In this document: positions 16,997-24,735 of the stretch, in pieces
Layout: each line of letters begins with the position of its first letter
How positions within the stretch are numbered: position 1 is the first letter of the stretch
Assembly: GCF_001879715.1 (NCBI RefSeq)
Contig: NZ_MNBW01000004.1
Coordinates: 1 to 64,000, forward strand
Length of the DNA stretch: 64,000 nt
Reading direction: 5' to 3'
From: Nioella nitratireducens
Lineage (GTDB): Bacteria; Pseudomonadota; Alphaproteobacteria; Rhodobacterales; Rhodobacteraceae
Translations under genes and position numbers: made by a program
The notes under the pieces: generated by a model
What the model was told of the DNA's origin: nothing
Seen by the model: the letters and a program-made list of their open reading frames with translations, nothing else
Databases searched by the model: none

Positions 16997-17710
16997 GTGC
17001 CCCCTCCCGCCAAACCCGCCGGTTCGCTGCCGGTCTATTTGCAGATCAGCGAAATGCTGACCCGTGACATTGCAGCCGGGCGCTATCTGGAGGGCGAGCG
17101 CTTTCCACCGGAACGCCGGATGGCCGCCGACCTGTCGATCTCGGTCGGCACCCTGCGCAAGGCGCTTGCCGAGCTTGAAAACCGGGGATTACTGGACCGC
17201 CGCCATGGGTCCGGCAACTATGTTCGGCCTGTGGCGACGCCCGCCGGGGTCTACGCCTTCTTCCGTATCGAGCTGAAGGGTGGCGGCGGTCTGCCAACGG
17301 CGAAAGTGCTCGACATCACCCGGATGCAAAAGCCCGCCGACCTGCCCGCTTTCGGTGCATCAATCGACGCGCACAGGATTCGCCGCCTGCGATTCCTCTC
17401 TGGAATTCCCGCCGTGCTTGAGGAAATCTGGCTCGACGGGGCCTATGCCAAGGCGCTCGACCCCGAAGCGGTGTCCGAGTCGCTCTACCTGCATTACCGC
17501 GAAGCCTTGGGCCTGCGCATCACCCGCGCCGAGGATCGCGTGGGTGTCGGCACCGTCCCCGTTTGGGCGCCCGACGCCTTTCCGCCACGCCCCGGCACGC
17601 CCTGTGGTCTGGTCGACCGGATCAGCCACACGCCCGACGGCAGCATCGCAGAAGTTTCACGCAACTGGTTCGACGCCGACACGGCGCGCCACGTCACCCG
17701 GATGAGGTAA
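16997..17710 (+). CDS. GntR-family regulator with UTRA domain
   Basis: A 237-residue HutC-type regulator. An N-terminal winged helix (about residues 13-80: LPVYLQISEMLTRDIAAGRY, FPPERRMAADLSISVGTLRKAL, RRHGSGNYV) is followed by a UTRA effector domain (about 95-235) with LEEIWLDGAYAKALD and a terminal EVSRNWFDADTARHVTRM. The start is GTG at 16997 with GGAG nine bases upstream. It is divergent from the monooxygenase operon and six bases ahead of the Gfo/Idh/MocA gene, so it likely controls both in response to a sugar or sugar phosphate, plausibly sulfoquinovose or its glycoside. Confidence 0.85.
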   Translation: MPPPAKPAGSLPVYLQISEMLTRDIAAGRYLEGERFPPERRMAADLSISVGTLRKALAELENRGLLDRRHGSGNYVRPVATPAGVYAFFRIELKGGGGLPTAKVLDITRMQKPADLPAFGASIDAHRIRRLRFLSGIPAVLEEIWLDGAYAKALDPEAVSESLYLHYREALGLRITRAEDRVGVGTVPVWAPDAFPPRPGTPCGLVDRISHTPDGSIAEVSRNWFDADTARHVTRMR

Positions 17711-17716
17711 CAGAAA

Positions 17717-18808
17717 ATGACCGCCACTTTGCGCTACGGGATCATCGGCTGCGGCATGATGGGACAAGAGCATATCCGCAATATCGCGCTGCTTGAGAAC
17801 GCCGAGGTCGCCGCCATACTGGAGCCGGATCCAGCCATGCGCGACGAGGCCGCCCGACTTGCCCCCGGCGCGGTCTTCTTCGATAGCATCGCAGAGCTTT
17901 TGGCCCTCGACGCCGTGAACGTGCTGCTGATCGTCTCGCCCAACCACCTGCATATCGGCCAGTTGGAAGAGATCGCCCGCATTCGCCCCCTGCCCGTTCT
18001 GGTTGAAAAACCGCTCTATACCGACCCGGCCGACGCGCCCCGGCTGGAGGCCTTTCGCGCCAGTTATCCGGCCCTGGTCTGGGTGGCGATGGAATACCGC
18101 TACATGCCGCCGATTGCCTCCTTCCTCGATCAGGCTGCTGCGACGACGGGAGGCATCAGGATGCTGACCATCCGCGAACACCGCTTTCCCTTCCTGCCGA
18201 AAGTCGGCGACTGGAACCGGTTCAACCGCAACACTGGCGGCACGCTGGTGGAAAAATGCTGCCATTTCTTCGACCTGATGCGGCTGGCCATCGGGGCCGA
18301 TCCGCTGCGCGTCATGGCCTCTGCCGGGCAATCCGTGAACCATCTCGACGAGGCCTATGACGGCGAGACCCCGGATATCTGGGACAACGCCTATGTCATC
18401 GTCGATTTTGCCAATGGCGCGCGAGCGATGCTGGACCTGTGCATGTTCGCCGAAGGGGCCCGCTATCAGGAGGAAATCAGCGCCGTCGGCCCCACCGGCA
18501 AGATCGAGGCGCTGGTGCCCGGCCCCGGCCGGTTCTGGCCCGACCACTTGGGTGCGCCGCCAGTGCCGAAACTGGTGGTCAGCCCGCGCGCGCCCAAAGG
18601 CCCCGAGGAACGCGACATCCCCGTCGATCCCGCGCTGTTGGCGGCGGGCGATCACAACGGGTCGACCTTCTACCAGCACCGGTTGTTCCAGCAGGCGGTC
18701 TTGGCTGGCGGGCAGCCGCAGGTCTCGCTCGGCGATGGCGATTGGGCGGTGCGGATGGGGATGGCAGCGCAGGAGTCGGCCCGAACCGGTCAGGCAGTCA
18801 CGCTTTGA
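17717..18808 (+). CDS. Gfo/Idh/MocA-fold protein, candidate NAD-dependent sulfoquinovosidase
   Basis: A 363-residue protein with a dinucleotide-binding N-terminus (YGIIGCGMMGQEHI, 6-19), the EKP motif in VLVEKPLYTD (about 95-104) and a C-terminal sheet domain. A basic/aromatic stretch (IREHRFPFLPKVGDWNRFNRNTGG) and VEKCCHFFDLMRL form the probable active site. It is cotranscribed with the UTRA regulator (6-base gap) and divergent from the SmoA/B/C-like genes. Known NAD-dependent sulfoquinovosidases (GH188) have this fold, and no GH31 sulfoquinovosidase is present nearby. That function is inference; an ordinary sugar dehydrogenase is the alternative. Confidence 0.8.
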   Translation: MTATLRYGIIGCGMMGQEHIRNIALLENAEVAAILEPDPAMRDEAARLAPGAVFFDSIAELLALDAVNVLLIVSPNHLHIGQLEEIARIRPLPVLVEKPLYTDPADAPRLEAFRASYPALVWVAMEYRYMPPIASFLDQAAATTGGIRMLTIREHRFPFLPKVGDWNRFNRNTGGTLVEKCCHFFDLMRLAIGADPLRVMASAGQSVNHLDEAYDGETPDIWDNAYVIVDFANGARAMLDLCMFAEGARYQEEISAVGPTGKIEALVPGPGRFWPDHLGAPPVPKLVVSPRAPKGPEERDIPVDPALLAAGDHNGSTFYQHRLFQQAVLAGGQPQVSLGDGDWAVRMGMAAQESARTGQAVTL

Positions 18809-19452
18809 TCCAGCAGCCCGGCGACCAAGCCGGGCAGCGCGTCGAACTGCTCGAAGGCGGCGGCATGGGGCAGCTCTGCGACCGGCGTCTTCCGATAGCC
18901 TTGTGTAAACAGCAAAAACGCCACGCCGGCGCGCACGGCGGTTTCGGCATCGACCTCGCTGTCGCCCACGTAGATCATCGGCCCGTTCCCAAGTGCTGCA
19001 AAGACGGCATGAAGCGGCGCGGGATCGGGTTTCTTCGCAGCCAGGCTGTCGCCGCCAAGGACCGAGTCGAAGAATCGCGCCAGATCGAGGTGGTCCAGTA
19101 CCGCGCGCGTCGGGGACATCGGCTTGTTGGTGCACAGCCCCAGCCTGTGGCCCGTCGCCCGCAACGACTCCAGCGCCGCGACGGCACCGGGATAGGGATG
19201 CGTCCGCCCCACTGCCTTGTCATACCGCCCGACAAACCCCGCGTGCAGGCGCTCTTGATCGGCATCCGCCAGCCCGCGCGCGGCCCGCATCCGGGCCACG
19301 AACACCGCAGCGCCCTTGCCCACGAACCCGCGCGCCTCCTCCAGCGACAACGGCTCTGCTCTCTCTTCGGCCAGAACGGCATTGGCGATGGCATGGATGT
19401 CCGGCAGGCTGTCGATCAGCGTCCCGTCGAGGTCGAAAACGATGCGCGCCAT
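18790..19452 (-). CDS. HAD-family phosphatase (phosphoglycolate phosphatase-like)
   Basis: A 220-residue HAD hydrolase with motif I FDLDGTLIDS (5-14; nucleophile and acid/base Asp), motif II LCTNKP, motif III Lys in AAKKPDP and motif IV VGDSEVD. A helical cap lies between about residues 20 and 85, as in Gph/PGP. The ATG at 19452 is preceded by AGGAGGCCCC. It converges on the Gfo-like gene with a 19-base overlap. The substrate may be 2-phosphoglycolate or a sugar phosphate; sequence alone does not decide. Confidence 0.85.
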   Translation of the reverse strand: MARIVFDLDGTLIDSLPDIHAIANAVLAEERAEPLSLEEARGFVGKGAAVFVARMRAARGLADADQERLHAGFVGRYDKAVGRTHPYPGAVAALESLRATGHRLGLCTNKPMSPTRAVLDHLDLARFFDSVLGGDSLAAKKPDPAPLHAVFAALGNGPMIYVGDSEVDAETAVRAGVAFLLFTQGYRKTPVAELPHAAAFEQFDALPGLVAGLLDQSVTA

Positions 19453-19518
19453 GGGGCCTCCTGTGGCTGACACGGCTACGTTGCAGACCCCATGGACAGC
19501 GTCAAGGCGCGTCGCCGA

Positions 19519-20439
19519 CTACAGCACACCGGGCAAAAAGCGATAGGCCGCCCCCATCCGGTCCACCCGGCCCATGCCACCCCCGGTCAGGTGAAAGCCC
19601 ACGACCGGCATGTCATCGGCCACGATCCGGTCAAGCAGCGTCAACCGCGTGGACGCTGCGGTCGGCATGTCGTGGTCCGAGCCCGAGGGCATCTCGGGCG
19701 CCTCGAACCCCACGTGATGGTTGCCGATGGCGTCCCCGATGATCAGCGTGGGCGTCCCGCCTCCGTCGACAAGGAACGACATGTGCCCCGGCGTATGGCC
19801 CGGCGTCATCAATGCCGTCACCCCCGGCAGCACCGTGTCACCGTCGGCGAAGGTCTGCATCTGGTCGCCCATCATCTGCAACCGCCGCGCTGCGCCGACG
19901 GCAAAGGCCTGCCGCGCGGTGCCGATCGTGGACACCGTGTCGGGGTCGGTCCAATAGGCCAGTTCCCCGGCCCCCATGACATGCCGCGCCGCGTAAAAGA
20001 CCGGCTCGTCAAAATCGTCCAACACCCCCCAAAGGTGATCGGGATGGCCATGGGTGAACACCACGTCCGTCACCTCCTGCGGGGTTATCTCAAGCGCGTC
20101 GAGCGCGTCCAGCAGGCTGCCTGCCGTCGGCTGAAACGCCGGGCCCGATCCCGCGTCGAACAGCACCACACGCCCCTGCCCGCGCAGAAGTGTCACGTTA
20201 CAGGGCGGCGTCAGCTCCGTCGCGCCGGTCAGCCCGTGTCGGGCGAGGATCGGCGCCACCGCGTTCTCGGGCATCGGCCCAAGAATGAAATCGGCGGGCA
20301 GCACAAGATGACCGTCGCTCAACGTGTCGATCTGCCACTCACCCATCTGCATCGAGGCGTGCAGCCAACGCGGCATCAGCGCCGCCGCCCCGAGGCCCGC
20401 CGCCCCCGCCATCAGCATCCTGCGCGTGATCGTGCTCAT
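19519..20439 (-). CDS. Tat/Sec-exported MBL-fold metallo-hydrolase
   Basis: A 306-residue metallo-beta-lactamase-fold protein. The N-terminus STITRRMLMAGAAGLGAAALM is a likely Tat signal (twin arginine followed by a hydrophobic stretch). The metal site is visible as FTHGHPDHLWG (HxHxDH), with further ligands in MTPGHTPGHMS and IIGDAIGNHHVG. The ATG at 20439 has GGGGAGA seven bases upstream. It follows hemA, and sox loci of Paracoccus also carry an MBL protein (SoxH), so a role with periplasmic sulfur or thiol intermediates is conceivable. Lactonase activity is another option. Confidence 0.82.
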   Translation of the reverse strand: MSTITRRMLMAGAAGLGAAALMPRWLHASMQMGEWQIDTLSDGHLVLPADFILGPMPENAVAPILARHGLTGATELTPPCNVTLLRGQGRVVLFDAGSGPAFQPTAGSLLDALDALEITPQEVTDVVFTHGHPDHLWGVLDDFDEPVFYAARHVMGAGELAYWTDPDTVSTIGTARQAFAVGAARRLQMMGDQMQTFADGDTVLPGVTALMTPGHTPGHMSFLVDGGGTPTLIIGDAIGNHHVGFEAPEMPSGSDHDMPTAASTRLTLLDRIVADDMPVVGFHLTGGGMGRVDRMGAAYRFLPGVL

Positions 20440-20598
20440 CTCATGTCTCCCCTTGTGACCGGAGCCATCGCCCCTTCTTGGTTGTGAAAATACCCCGGGC
20501 GGGTCGTTCATCGGGCGGCACTGGGCCAAGCCCAATGGGCAACGGGGGCTGGTCCCCCGCCGGTCGCAGCCCAAAGGCGGCGACGCCACCCTATCCGT

Positions 20599-21828
20599 TC
20601 ACGCCACCACCCGGGCCAGGGCGCATTGGCTCCACAGGTCGTGCAAGGCATTGGCCAACCGGTCCACCGCGTCATCGTCATGCAAGGGCGACGGGGTAAA
20701 GCGCAACCGCTCTTCGCCCTTGGGCACTGTGGGGTAGTTGATCGGCTGCACGTAGATGCCGTAGCGGTCCAGCAGGATGTCCGACAGCATCTTGCACTTG
20801 ACCGGGTCCTTGACCATCACCGGCACGATATGGCTGGGGTTGGGCAGATGCGGGATGCCCATGCCGTCGAGCCGCGCGCGCAGACGCGCCACCTGCCGTT
20901 GCTGTTTCGCGCGCAACCGCGCGCCCTCAAAGCCCTTCAGCACCTTGATCGATTCCGTCGCCGCCGCGGCGATGGCGGGGGGCAAGGCCGTTGTAAAGAT
21001 AAAGCCGCTGGCAAAGCTGCGGATGAAATCGACCAATGCCGCCGAGCCGGTGATATAGCCGCCAACCACGCCGAAAGCCTTGCCCAGAGTGCCCTCGACA
21101 AGCGTCACCCGATCCATCAGCCCCTCGCGTTCGGCAATGCCGCCGCCGCGCGGACCGTAAAGCCCGACCGCGTGTACCTCGTCGAGATAGGTCATCGCGT
21201 TGTGCCGCTCGGCCACGTCAAGGATCTCGGCAATCGGGGCAATATCCCCGTCCATCGAATAGACGCTTTCAAAGGCGACGATCTTGGGCGCGTCCGGGTC
21301 CAGCTTCGCCAGCCGCCGGTCGAGGTCTTCGACATCATTGTGCCGCCAGATCTGGCGGTCGCAACGGGCGTGACGGATGCCTTCGATCATCGAGGCGTGG
21401 TTCAGGCTGTCCGACAGGATGGTGCAGCCCGGAAGGCGCGACCCCAGCGTCGAAAGAGAGGCCCAGTTCGACACGTAGCCCGACGTGAACAGCAGAGCCG
21501 CATCCTTGCCGTGCAAGTCGGCCAGTTCGCGTTCCAGCGCAACATGCGCATGGGTCGTGCCAGAGATATTGCGCGTTCCGCCAGCGCCCGCGCCGCAGGC
21601 GTCGATGGTTTCGTGCATGGCTGCCAGAACGCGGGGATGCTGGCCCATGCCGAGATAGTCGTTGCCGCACCAGACGGTGACCTCTTCCGCGCCATGATCG
21701 CCATGGTTCCGGGCCTGTGGAAAAGCGCCACACTGGCGCGCCAACTCTGCGAAGACGCGATAGTTGCCGTCGTCCTTCAGGGCATCGAGCTGTGCCCTGA
21801 AGAACGTGTCATAGGGCCGGGACGTCAT
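20599..21828 (-). CDS. hemA: 5-aminolevulinate synthase
   Basis: Condenses glycine and succinyl-CoA to 5-aminolevulinate with PLP, the first step of heme synthesis in alphaproteobacteria. The 409-residue length matches the family. Diagnostic features are [17 protein letters not shown] (79-95), [10 protein letters not shown] (216-225) and the PLP lysine K250 in [10 protein letters not shown]. The ATG at 21828 overlaps the DUF302 gene stop as ATGA, so the two are coupled. Placement after soxABCD suggests matching heme supply to synthesis of multi-heme Sox cytochromes. Alphaproteobacteria often hold more than one hemA; this may be a second copy. Confidence 0.95.
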   Translation of the reverse strand: MTSRPYDTFFRAQLDALKDDGNYRVFAELARQCGAFPQARNHGDHGAEEVTVWCGNDYLGMGQHPRVLAAMHETIDACGAGAGGTRNISGTTHAHVALERELADLHGKDAALLFTSGYVSNWASLSTLGSRLPGCTILSDSLNHASMIEGIRHARCDRQIWRHNDVEDLDRRLAKLDPDAPKIVAFESVYSMDGDIAPIAEILDVAERHNAMTYLDEVHAVGLYGPRGGGIAEREGLMDRVTLVEGTLGKAFGVVGGYITGSAALVDFIRSFASGFIFTTALPPAIAAAATESIKVLKGFEGARLRAKQQRQVARLRARLDGMGIPHLPNPSHIVPVMVKDPVKCKMLSDILLDRYGIYVQPINYPTVPKGEERLRFTPSPLHDDDAVDRLANALHDLWSQCALARVVA

Positions 21829-22262
21829 TGCCCGGCGGCCTCGCGGGCGATGGCATCCAGAAGGTCTTGGACCGGGGCCATCGACGGCTCGGACATCACG
21901 CGATAGCCGATCTGCACCTGACCATCCATGTCGGTCACGAAGACGCTGTAGGGGCAGTTCACGATGTTCATCGGATCGGCTTCCATCACGTCGCGCGACA
22001 CCAGGGCCGAGCAGAACAGGTAGATATCGGCGTTGTCGAAGATCACCACGTCGCTGCCCGTGTCGGCGCGGGTGCGCTCCAGCATCTCGCCCACATGGCT
22101 GGTGTAGTCGATGACCAACCCCCGGCCCACGATGGCGCTTTCCACGCCGAAGGCGGCATCGTCGAAACTGCCGTCGAAACTGTAGGTGACGGCCTGTTGG
22201 GCCAGCGCGCCGGTGGTGCCTGCGGCGACCAGAAGGGCAGCGAGGGACAGCTGTCGGATCAT
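21825..22262 (-). CDS. Secreted DUF302-family protein
   Basis: A 145-residue periplasmic protein with a Sec signal ([21 protein letters not shown], cleavage before QQAVTY). The DUF302 core follows: [28 protein letters not shown], then [39 protein letters not shown]. Two cysteines (FCSAL and NCPYS) are conserved-looking. The start has GGGGAGAACCGAT before ATG. Function unknown; DUF302 proteins often occur near redox and sulfur genes. It sits between soxD and hemA and is coupled to hemA. Confidence 0.8.
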   Translation of the reverse strand: MIRQLSLAALLVAAGTTGALAQQAVTYSFDGSFDDAAFGVESAIVGRGLVIDYTSHVGEMLERTRADTGSDVVIFDNADIYLFCSALVSRDVMEADPMNIVNCPYSVFVTDMDGQVQIGYRVMSEPSMAPVQDLLDAIAREAAGQ

Positions 22263-22289
22263 ATCGGTTCTCCCCGTTGTTGACTGGTG

Positions 22290-22310
22290 CCCGCCGCATC
22301 AGGCGGCGGG
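22290..22310 (-). terminator. GC-rich hairpin downstream of soxD
   Basis: CCCGCCGC (22290-22297) pairs with GCGGCGGG (22303-22310) around a five-base loop. It lies between soxD and the DUF302 gene, on the leftward transcript. No U-run follows, so it may attenuate transcription or protect mRNA ends rather than terminate completely. Confidence 0.4.
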
Positions 22311-22373
22311 ACCGCTTGTTTTCACCGGGGAAGGCGGAGGGTCAGGTGACCCGCCTGCCCCATCGCCCCGGTG

Positions 22374-23426
22374 TCATTCCTGCGTGCGCAGGTATTCGAT
22401 GATCGCCGCGCGGTCGTCCGCATCATCGAGGCCCCGGTAGGTCATGCGCGTGCCGTTCATGTACGCGCGCGGGTTTTCGAGGAAGGCGTCGATCTCTTCT
22501 GGCGTCCAGATCAAGCCGGAGTCGCCCGCGTCCGTCATCGGCCCGGAATAGCGGAACCCGTCCACAGCCCCGGCATGGCGCCCGACGACCCCGTTCAGTA
22601 TTGGCCCGACCCGGTTGCGGGCATCTTCGCCAACCTGGTGACAGGCGGCACATTGCCGGAAGAGCCTTTCGCCCTCGGCGGCAAGCTCCATGTCGATGGC
22701 GTTTTCGTCCACGGCGGGCTCTTGCGTGGCCGGTTCCTCGGCGGCGGCCGTTTCGGTCCCGGCAGCAACGGCGGCGCGGGCCTCGCGGGCGGCGGCATCC
22801 TCGGGCGTCACGTCCAGAATGTTGGCCCGCATCACGATTTCCACGCTGTCGGCGCAGTTCGTCATGCAGACGTCGTGCGGCGGAAACAGCGGGCTTTCTT
22901 CCCGGTCATCCATGAAGAACCCGTCCTCGTTTGGCAGGTGGATGTCGGTGAAATTCTCGTTCGACAGAACGAACTGGTCGTCCAGCACCACATCGTTCAT
23001 GTAAAGCAGGAAGGCCGTGATCGCATAAACCTCGTCCGGTTCCAGCGATTGTGCATCGCCGAAGGGCATGGCGCGGTGGACATAGTCCCACACGGTCGAG
23101 AGATAGGGCCAATAGGAGCCGATGGTCTTGAGCGGATCGTCCGAGGACAACGACCCCTGCCCGCCCGCCAGCGGCGGCCAGCGGCCGGCCCCCTCGGCGA
23201 AACCGCCGTGACAGCTGGCGCAGCGTTCAAGGAAAATATCCTCGCCCTCCAGCACCGATCCCGAACCTTCCGGCAGGCCAAGCCCGTCGGGGCGCACGTC
23301 GATGTCCCATGCGGCCACCTCTTCGGGCAGCGCTTCGCGCCCCAGCCCGTAGGTTTGCGCCTGTGCCACGGCCCCGAGACCGGCGACGGTGGCGGCGGTC
23401 AGCAGAAGCTTAAGCGATTTCGACAT
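22374..23426 (-). CDS. soxD: SoxD, diheme c-type cytochrome of sulfane dehydrogenase
   Basis: Electron-accepting subunit of the periplasmic SoxCD complex, 350 residues. A Sec signal peptide (MSKSLKLLLTAATVAGLGAVAQA) is followed by two c-heme sites, CASCH (69-73) and CAACH (259-263), joined by a region with an extra cysteine pair CMTNC (187-191) and an Ala/Glu-rich linker (about 210-245). The ATG at 23426 has GGGAG eight bases before it and overlaps the soxC 3' end by 17 bases. The two-domain layout matches SoxD of Paracoccus. These symbols refer to thiosulfate oxidation, not to sarcosine oxidase genes at 46-52 kb. Confidence 0.93.
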   Translation of the reverse strand: MSKSLKLLLTAATVAGLGAVAQAQTYGLGREALPEEVAAWDIDVRPDGLGLPEGSGSVLEGEDIFLERCASCHGGFAEGAGRWPPLAGGQGSLSSDDPLKTIGSYWPYLSTVWDYVHRAMPFGDAQSLEPDEVYAITAFLLYMNDVVLDDQFVLSNENFTDIHLPNEDGFFMDDREESPLFPPHDVCMTNCADSVEIVMRANILDVTPEDAAAREARAAVAAGTETAAAEEPATQEPAVDENAIDMELAAEGERLFRQCAACHQVGEDARNRVGPILNGVVGRHAGAVDGFRYSGPMTDAGDSGLIWTPEEIDAFLENPRAYMNGTRMTYRGLDDADDRAAIIEYLRTQE

Positions 23427-24726
23427 TTTCAACGCTCCCGTCGGCTGCCACGGCGTAGGTCTGGATGCCGTTATTGTGGTAGATCGAATTTTCGCCGCGC
23501 ACGTCGCGCAGCGCGTCCTTGGTAGGTTGCACATAACCGGTGCTGTCATGCGCGCGGCTTTGCAGGATCATGGGCGAGCCGTCCCAGTCGAACTCGTAGT
23601 AGAACCGATGCAGCGACTTGTCCCAGCTTGGGCCATCCATCCGGGCCTCGACCCAGTTGATGCCGCCGTCAATCGTGACATCGACGCGCGGGATGGTACC
23701 CCGACCCGACCACGCCAGACCGGTCAGAACCATCGGACCGGGTCCGTGCGTGATGGGGGCCTGCGGCGACGGGCTGGTGATGACGGATTTCGCGTCCATT
23801 TCCCAGGTAAAGCGGCGGGCGCGGCCATCGGCCAGAAGGTCGGTATATTTCGACGTTTCTTCGCGCTGCTGCCATGGCTGGTCGCCCACTTCCAGACGGC
23901 GCAGCCACTTGACCCACATGTTGCCTTCCCAACCGGGCACGACCAGTCGCACCGGGTAGCCCTGTTCGGGGCGCAGCGCCTCGCCGTTCATCTTGAAGGC
24001 GACCATGCAATCGTCGAGCGCCTTTTCCATCGGGATCGAGCGGGTCATCGCGGACGCATCGGCCCCTTCGGCCAGCAGCCATTCGCCAGCGGGTTGAACA
24101 CCAGCCTCTTCCAGAAGGGTGCGCAGGCGGACGCCTGTATACATCACGTTATGGATCATGCCGTGGGTGTATTGGCAGCCATTAAGCTGTGCGCCACGCC
24201 ATTCCATGCCCGAGTTCGCCGCGCATTCAAGGAAATAGGCCCGGTTTTCGCGCGGAAAGCGCTTGAGGTCTTCCAGGGTGAAGATCAACTCGCGGTCGAC
24301 CATGCCGTTGATCATCAGGCGGTATTGCGCGGGGTCGACCTCGGCGATGCCGCCGTGGTGACGCTCGAAACACAATCCATTGGGGGTGATAATACCGTCA
24401 AGCTCGTGAATCGGCGTGAAGTTCACCGACGACGTGGTATCGGCGGTCAACCATTCCACGTTGCGGCGCACCACCTGTGCCTCGTATTCCGAAGGATGGC
24501 CATAGGGCCGCGCATCGACGCCGTCGCCCAAGTAGCGCGCCCAGGGCTGCACCTCGGTGATCGCCGGATCGGGATCGGTGGCGCGGGCGGCGGTGCCGGT
24601 CAGGGCAGCCGCCCCGGCCACGGCAGACCCCGCAAGAAAACTGCGGCGCGTGGGGCCGTCTTTCTGGTGACTGTCGGTCATCTGAGTTCTCCGCTCACCT
24701 CTGTCTTTTTCAGTCATGTTGCTCAT
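23410..24726 (-). CDS. soxC: SoxC, molybdopterin subunit of sulfane (sulfite) dehydrogenase
   Basis: Periplasmic molybdenum enzyme that oxidises the SoxY-bound sulfane sulfur. The protein is up to 438 residues with a Tat signal TRRSFLAGSAVAGAAALTG (26-44), the sulfite-oxidase-type Moco-binding region with cysteine ligand in FLECAANSGMEW, and a C-terminal dimerisation domain. The start is ambiguous: ATG at 24726 (GAGG seven bases upstream) or ATG at 24681, which has GGAGAACTCAG before it and a shorter Tat leader. It follows soxB after nine bases and overlaps soxD. Confidence 0.94.
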   Translation of the reverse strand: MSNMTEKDRGERRTQMTDSHQKDGPTRRSFLAGSAVAGAAALTGTAARATDPDPAITEVQPWARYLGDGVDARPYGHPSEYEAQVVRRNVEWLTADTTSSVNFTPIHELDGIITPNGLCFERHHGGIAEVDPAQYRLMINGMVDRELIFTLEDLKRFPRENRAYFLECAANSGMEWRGAQLNGCQYTHGMIHNVMYTGVRLRTLLEEAGVQPAGEWLLAEGADASAMTRSIPMEKALDDCMVAFKMNGEALRPEQGYPVRLVVPGWEGNMWVKWLRRLEVGDQPWQQREETSKYTDLLADGRARRFTWEMDAKSVITSPSPQAPITHGPGPMVLTGLAWSGRGTIPRVDVTIDGGINWVEARMDGPSWDKSLHRFYYEFDWDGSPMILQSRAHDSTGYVQPTKDALRDVRGENSIYHNNGIQTYAVAADGSVENVEIA

Positions 24727-24735
24727 CCCTTGGCC

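Noticed and set aside
19519-20439. Naming the MBL-fold protein SoxH
   Set aside because: Fold and export agree, but hemA separates it from the sox genes and no SoxH-specific residue was recognised.
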